Origin: Myrica gale
Taxonomy: Eukaryota > Streptophyta > Magnoliopsida > Fagales > Myricaceae
Direction: 5' to 3'
Length of the DNA: 64,000 bases
Assembly (NCBI GenBank): GCA_963930655.1
Contig: OZ005604.1
Location: 14,022,001 to 14,086,000 of the forward strand
The notes under the pieces were generated by a model. That model had not been told where the DNA came from, did not search any database, and was given only the letters and a program-made list of their open reading frames with translations. Position numbers and translations under genes: made by a program. Every line of letters begins with the position of its first letter. Positions within the stretch are counted from its first letter, which is position 1. Positions 47,390 to 58,421 of this stretch are shown here, piece by piece.

Positions 47390-47720
47390 CTTTTCTTCAA
47401 AAATGTGGCCAGCGGCCATAAGGATGGTAGTCGTCGCGCCACTGGTCGGAGCTGCGTCCGGTGGGACTGAAGCGACACTCTGACCGAAGATCGAAGAGGT
47501 CTGACGGCCATGGAGCTGCGGACAGCTCCTCACACAACCGTGTGAGACACGGTGTGAGGAATAGATGGCCACCGGACGTGGGTAGCGGCCAATTGGCCGC
47601 TGGCCTGCTGTGCCTTCCCAAAGGTACAAGCGGCACCCAGCATATGATGTTGGGTCGCCCGCTTGGGCCAAACAAGTAGGGCATTTCCCAGCCCAAAATG
47701 TTGGGCTGGGTCGAATAAAA
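47390..47720. other. GC-rich palindromic insert in copia gag, origin unknown
   Basis: About 330 bp of GC-rich DNA inside an AT-rich gag leader. It contains a perfect 16-bp palindrome GCGGCCAATTGGCCGC (47585-47600), a perfect 10-bp hairpin CCCAGCCCAA/TTGGGCTGGG (47687-47710) and a CACACAACCGTGTGAGACACG near-palindrome (about 47530), and ends next to an A10 run. Open frames on both strands here are a by-product of base composition. I cannot assign it. Confidence 0.55.
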
Positions 47721-47750
47721 AAAAAAGAAAGAGTTTTAGGCAGCTAAGAA

Positions 47751-50425
47751 TGTTCAAGGTAGATAAGGAAACAAAGGAGGTGACAAGAACGAAGGCAAAG
47801 GAAATTGTTTCTATTGCGGCAAGCCTGGTCACTGGAAGAGAAATTGCCGAGTTTACTTAACTTCTCTTAAAAAGGGAAAACCTTCTGAAGGTGTATCTAA
47901 TATGCTTGTAATTGAATTGAATTTAATGGATGATCCATTTAATTCATAGTTTGTGAATTGTTGTTCTACATATCACATATGCAATATGTTGCAGGGTTTC
48001 AAATAGATAAGGCTCCATGAAAGGGAGTTGATCCTTAAGATGGGGACGGGTGCAATTGTTGCAGAGACCCCCATAGGAGTGTTTAGTTTATAATTATTTA
48101 ATAATAGAATTTTGATTCTAGACGACTGTCTTTATGTTTTAGAAGTTTGTAGAAATTTGATTTCTGTTTCAAAACTCGTTTCAAAATAAATTTGTTGTTT
48201 CTGAAATCATTTATGATGATCTTTATCTTTTGAATAATATTGAGAATGATGATTCTAGTGTGTTATCCCTTAAGAGGAAAAATGATGTTAATCCAACCTA
48301 CTTGTGGCTTCTAAGACTTAGTCATATCAATATTGATAGGATCAATAGATTGGTAAGGAATGTGTCATTGTAATTTTTGAAAATTGAACTCTATCCAATC
48401 TGTGAGCCCTGCTTATAAGGAAAGATAACCAAAAACCCTTTTATAGGAAAGGGAATAAGAGCCACAGAAGTATTAGGATTAACACATACTGATGTTTGTG
48501 GTCCCTTCACCCACATGGCAAGATGAGGTTTCTCTTATTTCATTACTTTCATCGATGATTATTCCAGATATGGTTATCTATATCTGATGAAGCATAAATC
48601 ATAATCTTTTGAAAAGTTCAAAGAATTCCACAATGAAATAGGGAAACAGATTGGAAAGTTCATTATAACGATTCGCTCCGATAGGGGAAGGGAATACCTC
48701 TTGGATGATTTTAAAGTTTATCTTAAAAATCATGGAATAATATCTCAACTCACACCACCAGGCACACCACAACACAATGGTGTTGCAGAGAAAAGGAATA
48801 GAACCCTATTGAATATAGTTTGTTCCATGATGAGCATATCTGAATTGCTCATATCATTTTAGGGACATATTTTGGAGACCGTGGATAAGCTGGGATCAAG
48901 GATTGATAAATGTCTATTTGTAGGCTATCCCAATATGACCACTGGTTTATACTTTTTAATCCTAATGAAAACAAAATGTTTGTTAGCAAAAATGCTACTT
49001 TTCTTGAAGAGGATTATATTTTGAATGAAACTGAGAGTATAGTTGCTCTTGATGAGCAAAGAGATAGTATAATGACTGAGCAAAATGAGAACAATGTGGA
49101 TCAAGTGGTTGTTCCCACTGATCAATCTGAACCTGTTGAGAGACATGAGCCTCGTCGTAGTAAAAGGATAATAAGACCTCTAGTAAAATTCAATTTGTTA
49201 AATGAGATTTATCAAATTGAATCTGAGAGACTTGGGATTGATCATTGTGATTATACAGAGGCTGTGAAAGACAAAGATGTTGAGCATTGACATGTGGCCA
49301 TGGAATCAGAGATGAAATCCATGTATTCCAACAAGGTATGAACCTTGGTAGAGATACTAGAAGGCATTAAGCCTATAGGTTGCAAATGGGTCTACAAAAA
49401 GAAACTTGGACCAACAGGAAAGGTAGAGACCTTTAAAGCTAGGCTGATGGCAAAAGGGTATACTCAAAAGGTTGGTATTGATTATGAGGAAACATTATTT
49501 TTCACTGGTAGCCATCCTAAAGTCCATAAGAATTCTATTGGCATTTGCAACATACTATGATTATGAGATATGACAGATGGATGTAAAAACCGCATTTTTG
49601 AATGGGTACATCCATGAAGAAATTCATATGGACCAGTCAGAAGGTTTCATATCTCGGGAAAATGAATCGAAAATGTGCAAATTGGAGAAATCCAGTTATG
49701 GCCTAAAACAAGCATCACGTTTTTTGGAACATCCGTTTTGACGAGTCAATCCAAATGTTTGGTTTCTCACAAAATAATGAACCTTGTGTCTACAAGAAGG
49801 TTAGTGTGAGTGCTATTACCTTTTTAGTTTTTTATGTGGATGATATACTACTAATTGAGAATGATGTAGGGGTTTTGTCATCTGTGAAAAATGTGGTTTT
49901 CTAACCAATTTTCAATGAAAAACCTTGGGAAAGCATCCTACATACTCGGGATCAAAGTTTTTAGAGACCAAAAGAAGAGATCATTGAGTCTCTCGCAGGT
50001 CAATTATATTGACTAGATTTAGCATTGTAAATTCCAAGAAAGGATTTCTACCCTTTAGACATAGAATTAATCTCTCTAAGCAAATGTATCCAAAAACACC
50101 CGAAGAAAGAGAGAATATGAGTAACTGTCATTATGCTTCAGCTGTAGGGAGTCTCATGTATGCTATGCTTTGTACTAGGCCTGATATCAATAACGCAGTT
50201 AGCGTTGTGAGTAGATACCAATCCAATCCAGGTCCAGAACATTGGTCAGCAGTGAAACATATCCTCAGGTATTTGAGAAATACAAAGCATTATTTCTTAG
50301 TGTATGGCAGTGAGGATCTGACTGTCCAGGGATATACAGATTTGAATTTTCAATCAAACATTAATGATAGAAGATCAACATTCGGATTTGTGTTTAATAA
50401 AACCTTTATCTCAGAAAGTGTTTGA
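47751..50425 (+). pseudogene. Copia gag-pol remnant
   Basis: Pieces in order: gag zinc knuckle CFYCGKPGHWKRNC near 47,805-47,845 (complete CCHC); a protease-region tail ILDDCLYVLEVCRNLISVSK near 48,115; integrase with TDVCGPF, FITFIDDYSRYGYLYLM, IRSDRGREY and TPQHNGVAEKRNRTL (48,490-48,800); RT beginning CKWVYKKKLGP (49,380) and containing FYVDDILLI (about 49,820-49,850); RNase H with SLMYAMLCTRPDINNAVSVV and YTDLNFQSN (50,070-50,425). Stops and frameshifts separate them all, so no polyprotein can be produced. Confidence 0.88.
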
Positions 50426-51212
50426 CAAACATATTAAGGATATGAGTTTGAGATATATGTATGTTGAGTTTCACATTTTGTTTATTTATTATCTGATAAT
50501 AAAAGTTTATTTGTTTCTCACATATATTATTGTTGTTATGAGTTTATACGTAACATGAGATGTTATGTATGTAAATTTGTTCACGTAACATTATAGAAAA
50601 ATCATGCTAGAGATTAATAAATCAAAGGCAGAGAATAATGATTTTTCAGTTCCTTGTAATCCTGAAATTCTTTCAGACTTTTGTAACATAAAGTCTACAC
50701 TTGTTGTGCAGAGAATGATTGATTCCATCATTGATGTATGACCTTAAGCGGACAAGTGGGTGTCATATAACAAGTACATACACTGAACAGGATCCGATTA
50801 AGAACGTCATTTGGAAAAGATCATTGTCAGGTTAAAGGTTGTTCTATCACAATTCGGTATTGTCCTCGGACCTGAGAGGTTTGTATTTATTCATGAATTG
50901 TGTACACATGCTTTGATATAGTCAACTGGTGATGTTCATTCAGGACTATATCTGAACATGTTGGGTTGTGTGCGTGATGATTGAGTGATATGAATGCTCA
51001 ACAAGGAATCCATCAGTCTTTTGGAAAGACTGTATATTCAGGTAGTATTCATGAAAGAATTGGACCAAAACTATTTTATGAATACATAAAAGTATAGTAT
51101 ATATATATTTCAAAATTGTTTTCTGGTCCAACTGAGTTGTCAACTAAGAAATCAAGTTTACATGAGATAGGGATATGACGGTGATATATGGTTCTAAGGT
51201 CAAGTGGGAGAT

Positions 51213-51713
51213 TGTTAGAATTATGTGTCCTCGATAACCAAATTAATTAATCCAGTCCTAATATCTCATATATAATATAGTTTGGTGGAAGGAATTAATT
51301 GTATGTAAAGGGGCATATTTGTAATTATCTCAAATTTCAATGGTCAATTACAATATGTTGATGGACTTGACTGTAATTAGTGGAAGCCCTAATTGTATTT
51401 GAAGAAGAGTTCTTCAGTTTTATCCTACGGCTGGAATTTGAGATCCTTAAGGATCCTATGTCTCATGCTCTCTCTAGGGTTTCCCAAAGCCTATAAATAT
51501 AACTGTTATATTCAAGGGGTTGGTCATCAGAACCTATTAGAGAAATCTCATAACTTGAGAGTGGCATAAATCCATTTAGAGACAACACATCTGAGTTGCT
51601 CTTCTGAATTGTTGGAGCTTTGGATTTGATTGTAAAACGGCTTAAGGTTTGTAGATTCCTAAATTCTTGTGTCAGGTATGAAATCGAATCCACAATTGTA
51701 ATTATAATCCTGA
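51213..51713 (+). repeat. 3' LTR of the 5-kb copia element
   Basis: Starts TGTTAGAATTATGTGTCCTC right after the polypurine tract. The 600 bp just upstream (50,580-51,200) resembles part of the longer LTR at 53131-54462, so the two copia families are related. Confidence 0.82.
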
Positions 51714-51779
51714 TTAATGTTTTGTTGAAAACATGTTATTCGTTTTAGTTTAATTCCGCATAAACTATCATAAATAACA

Positions 51780-52140
51780 CGCATGCCCCTGAATTTAAAG
51801 GTTTTCTTATAAATATCTTTAAAGGATTCTTAGAAATATCTTTAGGATACTTTTTATTGTTGTGCTATAATGAGGTAACCTTTTTCCTGTTTTATCTTTA
51901 TGCTAGTATTTCGTTTATTTCTCGATAAAAATGGATGATGTAAATCAAATGATTACATCACATCTAATTAAAAAGAGACACTTATCCTGACCTGATTGGA
52001 TTCATTTCAAGTTTTCACCTTTGTAATCACGTCACTCATATCCATAACAGTTTATCGAAATCTCCACCCATCTACATCGCCTGAAATGAATTAACCATTA
52101 GGCAAACTCATGACCATTCGCAACCAGAAAATCCCGCAAA
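51780..52140 (+). repeat. Left arm of a long inverted repeat pair (mate at 62,300-62,670)
   Basis: In reverse complement, 62,300-62,670 aligns with this arm over about 360 bp: shared words include CTAATTAAAAAGAGACAC, AAGGTTTTCT and GATGATGTA-A-T, and the ends near 52,110 (CGCAACCAGAAAATCCCGC against CGCGACCCGAAAATCCCAC). Removing the gypsy element between them leaves about 1.6 kb bounded by this inverted repeat, with the E3-ligase fragment inside. Likely termini of a Mutator-like or similar DNA transposon. Confidence 0.65.
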
Positions 52141-52154
52141 CCTGTTTCCCTAGA

Positions 52155-52373
52155 TCATTGAATATTCGACGGCAAAAGAGACATCTTTTCTAATGATACA
52201 TATGTGGGTCTGCGATCTTGGTTAATGATACATCTGTCTCTAGTGGTGGTGGTACTCATTTCTTCAATAAATCCCATTTCGCAAAAGGGGCACTTGATCT
52301 CAACCTCCATTATGGGATTCACCATTTGAGAGCACCTGTGGCACCAATACCTTCCTGGCATAGCTTCTTCCAT
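52155..52373 (-). pseudogene. N-terminal fragment of a RING1-like E3 ubiquitin ligase (zinc-ribbon part only)
   Basis: From the ATG at 52373 the frame reads MEEAMPGRYWCHRCSQMVNP, then MEVEIKCPFCEMGFIEEM: the CxxC...CxxC zinc ribbon at the N-terminus of plant RING1/RHC1A-type E3 ligases. It then runs into an unrelated tail and a stop at 52155, where the inverted-repeat arm begins. The C-terminal RING-H2 domain is absent. An intact gene would be several hundred residues, so this is a fragment, probably captured between the inverted repeats. The frame open upstream of the ATG suggests a leader rather than protein. Confidence 0.72.
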
Positions 52374-52909
52374 TTCTTTCCTTTTTCTTTCTTCTTTCTC
52401 AACCACTACCACAGCCTTCGCCTCCCTCTGTAACAAGGAGAAGGATGAAAAATAGAACGAGACACAGCGTCACACAAACTCAATGAGTATTGACGGGGGA
52501 CAACTACTCACTCATTCACTGGGGAAACAATCATAAAAAAATTGCAGTAATTTTGATAGATCTAAACCATCAACACCTTTCCTTAGCTGCCACATTAATT
52601 GAAACATAAATAAAGTAAAAAAGCTTAAAATCCCCAGAGAGAGAAATTGGGCAAAGAAAATTTTAAAATATTTTTTATTTCGCTTGTCCCTGCTTCTTCC
52701 ACGACTTTTCGGACCAACTGAGGTGGATCTGGCCTCGCAAGTCCCTTTGCATCTTAGGAGCAGACCAGGCAAAATCAAGCCATGGATCTTCAAAAATGAA
52801 TTCCCACAAATACCAGTCCAGATTGAAAAAGAAAGCTCACAGTTTTGTAAATCAAGCCACCGAAATGAATACAAATTACCCTCAGACAAAGAAGCAACAG
52901 ATAGCTATA

Positions 52910-54608
52910 TGATAGGTCTCGAAGAATTAGGAAACCAAATACATGATACTTGGATTTGTTGACTACAGAAAGTGGAAGACCATTTCAAAAGGAAGCTAAT
53001 GTGGAAGCAGAAGTTATTCAAAGGGCTTGTCTTTAGCGTATAGTTGTAAGATATTGTTGAGTTTGTTTAGAAGTTAGTTGAGTTTATCTGGGAAGTGGGG
53101 GAGATTATCGAGGAGGTAGCTGTTAATTTGTGTTAGATGTATGCCCTCAAAAACCAATCATTTTGCATAATTATGAGATAATTATTATTATTGTTTAATC
53201 ACTTGTATATTATTTTGGGTACATGCAATGACATAGGATGTCATATTTGCAATGACATGAGATGTCATATTTATAATGACATTAGATGTCGTATTGTTGA
53301 GCAACATTGTAGAAAAGTTAGGCCAATGATTAATGAATCGAAGGCGGGGAGTATGGCTTTTCGGATCCTTGTTGACTCATTTTGTTCTAGACCAAGATAC
53401 ATGATAATGTACAAATAGGTCTACACTCGTTGTGCCTCTATAAGATAGAATGATGGACTCCATCATTGAGGTGGTGACTTTAAGCAGACGAGTGAGTGTA
53501 ACGTAAAAGTACATGCACTGAACGAGATCGAATATGAATACCTTCTGGAAATGATCACTGATGTAGAGAATGGTATTCAGCACAATTAGCTTATGTTGTC
53601 CTTAGACCTGAGAGAGTTGTGCAGGTTTGCTTATTGTGTGCTTGTGCTTTGACTGAGTCATTTGATGATGATTTTTCGCAGATCAAATATTCCAGACAAT
53701 GTTGGGCCTTGTGCATAGTAAGTGAATTTGTATAATTGCTCAATATGGAATCCACCAATCTCTTGATGAGGCAGTATATTCATTATATCTGTATATTGTT
53801 GGACTCCTGTAAAAACGCTGCAGCGTGTTTTTGTGAAAAGTGTTTTCACGAGTTTTACTTATATAATATATTAAGTAAATATTTGCGAAAAAGTTTTTTG
53901 AAAAGTTTTGGAAGTCCAACTAGGCACAGACTGAGAATTAAGAATTATATGAGCTAGGGACTTAATCGGTGATATTATTCTGGTCCTATTAGCTCATGTG
54001 GAATATAGTGTGGTGGAAGGACAAATAAGCATATAATTGTTAGCAAAAGGGATTTCACAAAAACAGTCTCATTATCTCGGAGATCAATTGTGATATGTTA
54101 ATGGACATGATCACAATTTGTAGAAGCCCATAAATTCGGAATACAGAATATAAAGGGGTTAATGAGAAATAGTTTTTCATGATGATCCTACGGCCGAGAT
54201 TTGAGATCTCTAAAGATCCCACGCTATAGCATAGTTGAGTTCTGAGCCAGCCATTATAAATAGCTCAGAATTCAGTTGAGAAAGAGAGAATTTCATTTCA
54301 TTCGAAAGAAATTCGAGAAAGAGAGTTTCTCTCTCCTCTATCTCTCTCTAGATTCTCTCTCATCTCAAACCTGTGTGCGTGGATCTGAAGGAGGCAGAAC
54401 GCTTGGGCTGCTCTGATTTCAACGATCCTGTCTTCCGCTGCGCTGATCCTACGATCACAACAATTTGCTTTATCATTATTAAGTCTACGACAAATATACT
54501 AAGTAGTGAATTTTTATTTGTAATCGTGGTTTTGTGTCCCGCCCAAAATTGGAGTATTTTCTATTACATTTCATTATTTCAGCGTGAGTCAATTGTTGGG
54601 TTCCCCTA
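52910..54608 (+). repeat. 5' LTR of the gypsy element, interrupted by a solo copia LTR
   Basis: The two parts, 52910-53130 and 54468-54608, correspond in order to 61463-62036 (minus the MITE) and 62037-62181. Shared text includes TTGTAAGATATTGTTGAGTT and CTACGACAAATA-ACTAAGTAG. Confidence 0.88.
53131..54462 (+). mobile_element. Solo Ty1/copia-type LTR (1,332 bp) with perfect target duplication
   Basis: Begins TGTTAGATGTATGCCCTC and ends CGATCACAACA; flanked by ATTTG at 53126-53130 and 54463-54467. It has a TATAAATAG promoter word near 54,255 and a CT-rich leader-like stretch, so transcription would run to the right. No internal domain. It is the complete reference copy for the fragment at 2223. 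Confidence 0.92.
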
Positions 54609-54611
54609 ATT

Positions 54612-54623
54612 TAGTATCAGAGC
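54612..54623 (+). other. Primer-binding site (initiator tRNA-Met type)
   Basis: TAGTATCAGAGC, three bases after the 5' LTR, against the canonical TGGTATCAGAGC complement of initiator tRNA-Met (one mismatch). Confidence 0.75.
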
Positions 54624-54633
54624 AGGTTGAGTC

Positions 54634-56113
54634 ATGACCACCAACAAAGAACGACTCGACAGGCTGGAGTTTGAACTGCAGGAGGTGCTCGATGGCTTGC
54701 AACTATTAGCGACTGAATCTGGGGAAACAAGAGCTCAGATGCGAGGAATGGAGGAGAAGCTGATGGAGGTCCTTGACTCTTATCGGGGTTTCATATGTCT
54801 TGCGAAAAATCGTCCCAGCATCACAAGAAGGGCTTTATCTCTCGAGGAGGTTCCAATCGGGGGGAGGGATCCTATGATGCTAACTACACCAGATTCACCA
54901 AGATGGATTTTCCAAAATTCTCTGGTGATGATCCCACAGAATGGCTGAATAGAGCTTCTCAGTACTTCGACTTTCAAGAGATTGGGGAAGAGAAAAGTGT
55001 AGCTTTAGCTTCTTTCCATTCAGAAGGAGAAGCAAATCATTGGTGGCAATGGCTCAAGTGGGTCCAAAGGGATGAAGTGATAGAGATTACTTGGGGTTTG
55101 TTCGAACGTGAGATCATGATTTGATTCAGCCCTACGGAGTATGAATGTTTTGATGAAGCATTGTCCAGAGTGAGACAAACTGGTACTCTCAGGGATTACT
55201 AGCGTGACTTTGAGAGGTTGGCCAACAGGGTGGTTGGGTGGCCTCAATCTGCTCTTGTGGGAATCTTTCTAGGTAGTCTACGTGATGATATTGCAGATGA
55301 AGTACGAATGGCTAGGCCCAAGACTCTACGATAAGCCACTGGAGTAGCTAGAATGAAGGATGATTAGCTTGTGAGAAAACGAAGGCAAGGACGCATAGAA
55401 GTGGCACGGGTTGCCCCACCAGTACGTCCTCTCCTAGTTCCAGCAGCAGGAGCAACTACAACACTAAAACAAGTAGTTGGCTCCCAAGTTAAGCCCTTGT
55501 CACGGGAAGAGATGTAGCGAAGACGAGAAAGAGGTCTATGCTTCAATTGCAATTATCGCTTCACTCCTGGCCATAAATGCAAGACGCCATAACTATTCTT
55601 AATTGAAGGTGGAGAAGATGAAAATGAGGAAGGCGAAACCAGCAACAATACCACTAATTTTTGGCCGATTATCAAAGAATTGGGGCAAGAAGAAGGAGGG
55701 GACCAAGCTGAAATCACACTACATGCCTTCTCGGGATGGAAAGGGTCACGCACCATGAAGCTACAGTTTTGGTCGACAGTGGATCTAGTCATAATTTTGC
55801 TAGCAAACGAGTTCCTCGCTTCCTTCATATACCTGTCCAGCCTACCGATATCTTCAATGTCAGAATTGCAGATGGCGGTCATTTACCGTGTCAAGAGAAG
55901 CATGAAGCGGTGCCACTGGACGTCCAAGGTTTCTCATTTTCTGTCACCTTGTTTTCCCTTCGACTCCAAGGTTTGGATGTGATTTTAGGTGTGCAGTGGC
56001 TTATCGAACTAGGGCCAACTTTGTTACTGGAGCAACATGACAATGAGATTCAATTGGCATGGAAAGTCTCAGGTGCTCCACGAGTAAAGGGACCATTCTC
56101 TAGTAATAGCTAA
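54634..56113 (+). pseudogene. Gypsy gag and protease remnant
   Basis: gag starts at the ATG at 54634 (MTTNKERLDRLEFELQEVLD), shifts frame near 54,800, then DFPKFSGDDPTEWLNRASQY and GEANHWWQWLKW, the retrotransposon gag core. Stops occur at 55,122 and later. A degenerate zinc knuckle (LCFNCNYRFTPGHKCK) lies near 55,540. The aspartic protease (55736-56113) keeps the catalytic VDSGSSHNF and the flap-following LDVILGVQWLIELGP. Homology fades after 56,190, where the reverse transcriptase should begin. Confidence 0.87.
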
Positions 56114-56189
56114 CATACAGGTTTTGGAAAAGGAAGTCAACAGTGTAGAGGCACTTTATTTGCCTTGTTGGTCAATGAAACCGGGTCGG

Positions 56190-56333
56190 TTGTGCGGGTC
56201 GGGTTTGTGGGTCGGATTTATTAATTGACATGACATTTTGTCAGCCGTTAAATTTCTCAACTTCTAATCTCACCCGTCCACTCATACATTCACACAATAG
56301 CTTTACTCACACAATAACTTTTGCCTAAAGATG
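56190..56333. other. Short stretch of unknown origin at the reverse-transcriptase deletion
   Basis: GGGTCGG-rich words (GGGTCGGTTGTGCGGGTCGG) and ACACAATA repeats follow the last gypsy-like codons. It marks where the gypsy RT and RNase H have been lost. No family recognised. Confidence 0.4.
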
Positions 56334-57477
56334 GGTGTTCGGTTATTGTACTGAGAGTTATTGTGCTGATGAGTGCTGATGGACGGTCAGGATCTAAACT
56401 CCATGATCCATTGGTTGTTAAGTTGCCACCTCAATTAAAAAGAATTGACCCACTTGACCCGAATTCTAGATTACCCGACCCAGCTCTACGTAGATGACCC
56501 GCAATTTTATTCACAATCGAACTGTCTTCTTCTTCGCACAGTAGTCGCCCAACTCCGTCACAACTCCCCGTCGCGCCCAGTGGAACCAGAGCAAATGAAA
56601 CCCATCTTTGAATCTCTCTTCAAACTTGGAAAGAGAAATTCACGGTAATAGTTCAGCATATGTATCTGTGTCGACTTTTGGCCTTTACGTCTTTGGTTTT
56701 ACCCGCGCGAGTGATTGTATGGCTTAGATGTTAACTCGCTTGTTTTCTCGAGATAATTCTCTTCCTTTTGGTTGTTTGCCTCAATTCATATGGTGCACAT
56801 TCCACTTAGTTTGATTCAAATTCTTTGCTTCCGACGTGGGCATTTAGTGGCCAAGTTATATTGGCATCTGGGTCTTTCTCATCTTCGCTAATGTTATGCA
56901 CTACTTAGCGAGTTTTGTTTCTGACTAAAAAAAGCTAAAAGAAACAGCCACTACTTCCTGTTACAATAATCATGGGTTTGCTTTACTTTTTGCTTGGATA
57001 AGGAGTTCAGAAGTAAGTTCATTTGGAATAGCGTGTCTTGTTGGTTACGGTGGTTTTGATCAGTGGGTGCTAGTTGGACAAAGAGGGTAAAAGTTTTTGC
57101 TGAAACTGAGAGTAGAATATGGAAAAAAGTCGTCTCTTACTCTGGAAAGTGGTTTCATTTGCTCTCGTTCCACTGGGTGTGACAGGGAGTTGGGATTGAG
57201 ATGGCGGCTGGGTGGCGGCTGTTTAAAGAAGGCAGTTCGGTTTTGAATAAAATTGCAGGTTATCTACGTGGGAGCTGGGTTGGGGAAGGGGAATGTTGGG
57301 CATCCAGCCCCCACGTCCCGCCAGCGGGACGATGCCGAGCATTTCCCGTTGGGGAATCTGGAATTCGGGTCAAGTGGGTAAGTCTTTTTAATTGAGGTGG
57401 TGATTTAACAGCCATTAGATTATAAAATTTAGATCATAACCGTTCATCAGTACTCATCAGCACAATAACCGAACCCG
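56334..57477. mobile_element. Inverted-repeat element with captured gene-like sequence (Pack-MULE-like)
   Basis: The left about 135 bp (GTTCGGTTATTGTACTGAG ... CACCTCAATTAAAAAG ... CCACTTGACCCGAATTC) is mirrored by the right about 120 bp (57,358-57,474). Such long terminal repeats with a GC-rich, exon-like interior resemble gene-capturing Mutator-like elements. The interior includes a first-exon-like frame ending MKPIFESLFKLGKRNSR before a GTAAT donor (about 56,595-56,647) and a second block near 57,200-57,360. I do not recognise the gene. No target duplication was found. The MITE at 26169 shares the terminal sequence. Confidence 0.6.
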
Positions 57478-58421
57478 AATAACAGTTACTAAACTACTGT
57501 GTTATGAACACGAGATAATGTACAGACCTGGCCGTGAAAATAATGCAGTAGATTCATTATCTAGAGAAGCTGGTTCTCCAACCTTGTGGGCCATTTCAAG
57601 TTCGCAATTCACAATCTGGACAGAGCTAAAGAAAGAAGTGGCTGGAAGCCCATGGGTTCAGGGGATCAAAAGTCACATGGAACTTCATCAAGGAGAGATG
57701 GCAGAATATGAATGGAGGAATAATTTATTGTGGTTCAAAGGGCGAGTAGTTGTACCACCAGATTCCTTTTTGAAGAAGCAGTTGCTTCAAGAATTTCATG
57801 ATACAAGAACAAGTGGTCATTCAGGTGTATTAAGAACTTGGAAAAGGATTGCTCAAGCCTTTCATTGGAATGGGCTCAAGAAGGACGTTAAAAATTATGT
57901 CACGGCATGCGATGTGTGTCAGCAGAATAAGACCAATTCACGGTCCCCGCGGGTCTTCATCAGCCTCTTCCAGTGCCATCCCCAATATGGGAGAACGTTT
58001 CTATGGATTTCATAGAAGGATTGCTGAATTCCCAAGGAAAGAATGTCATTCTGGTGGTGGTGGACCGCTTAACTAAATATGAACACTTCATTGGCGTGAC
58101 CCATTCGTTTACAGCCAAGAAAATAATGGAGGTATACGTTGAGAATGTTGCTCGCCTCCATGGTATTCCTCGAACCATCCTTAGTGATCGTGGTGCTTTG
58201 TTTACTAGCAATTTTTTGCAAGAATTTTTGAAGTTGCAAGGACCACAATTCAAGATGTCATCTGCTTATCATCCTGAGACGGATGGGAAAACAAAAGTGG
58301 TAAACCAGAGCCTCCAATAATACCTTCGTTGCCAAGCTAGTCAAGCACCAAAACAATTGAGTCAACATTTACCATGGGACGAATTTTGGTATAATACCAC
58401 ATTTCACCGTGCCATTATGCT

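Larger units (their letters stand above)
46673..51713 (+). mobile_element. Decayed Ty1/copia retrotransposon, about 5.0 kb
   Basis: Two LTRs (about 46673-47154 and 51213-51713) share long phrases such as ATAACTGTTATATTCAAGGG and CGAATCCACAATTGTAATTA. The 3' LTR begins TGTTAGAATTATGTG after a polypurine tract AAGTGGGAGA; the 5' LTR begins GGTTAGAATTATGTG, so its first base is mutated. Flanks TAAAT and TTAAT may be a diverged target duplication, which makes the right edge approximate. No tRNA-Met primer site is evident. gag-pol is degraded and contains a GC-rich foreign insert. The element starts 75 bp upstream of the glucosidase-II-beta-like ATG. Confidence 0.85.

Noticed and set aside
47231..47832. 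Long open frames on both strands in the GC-rich insert
   Set aside because: GC-rich composition lowers stop frequency on all frames; none shows a domain.
46673..51713. Endogenous pararetrovirus
   Set aside because: Paired LTRs, a polypurine tract and the integrase-before-RT order show a Ty1/copia retrotransposon; no movement or coat protein region is seen.
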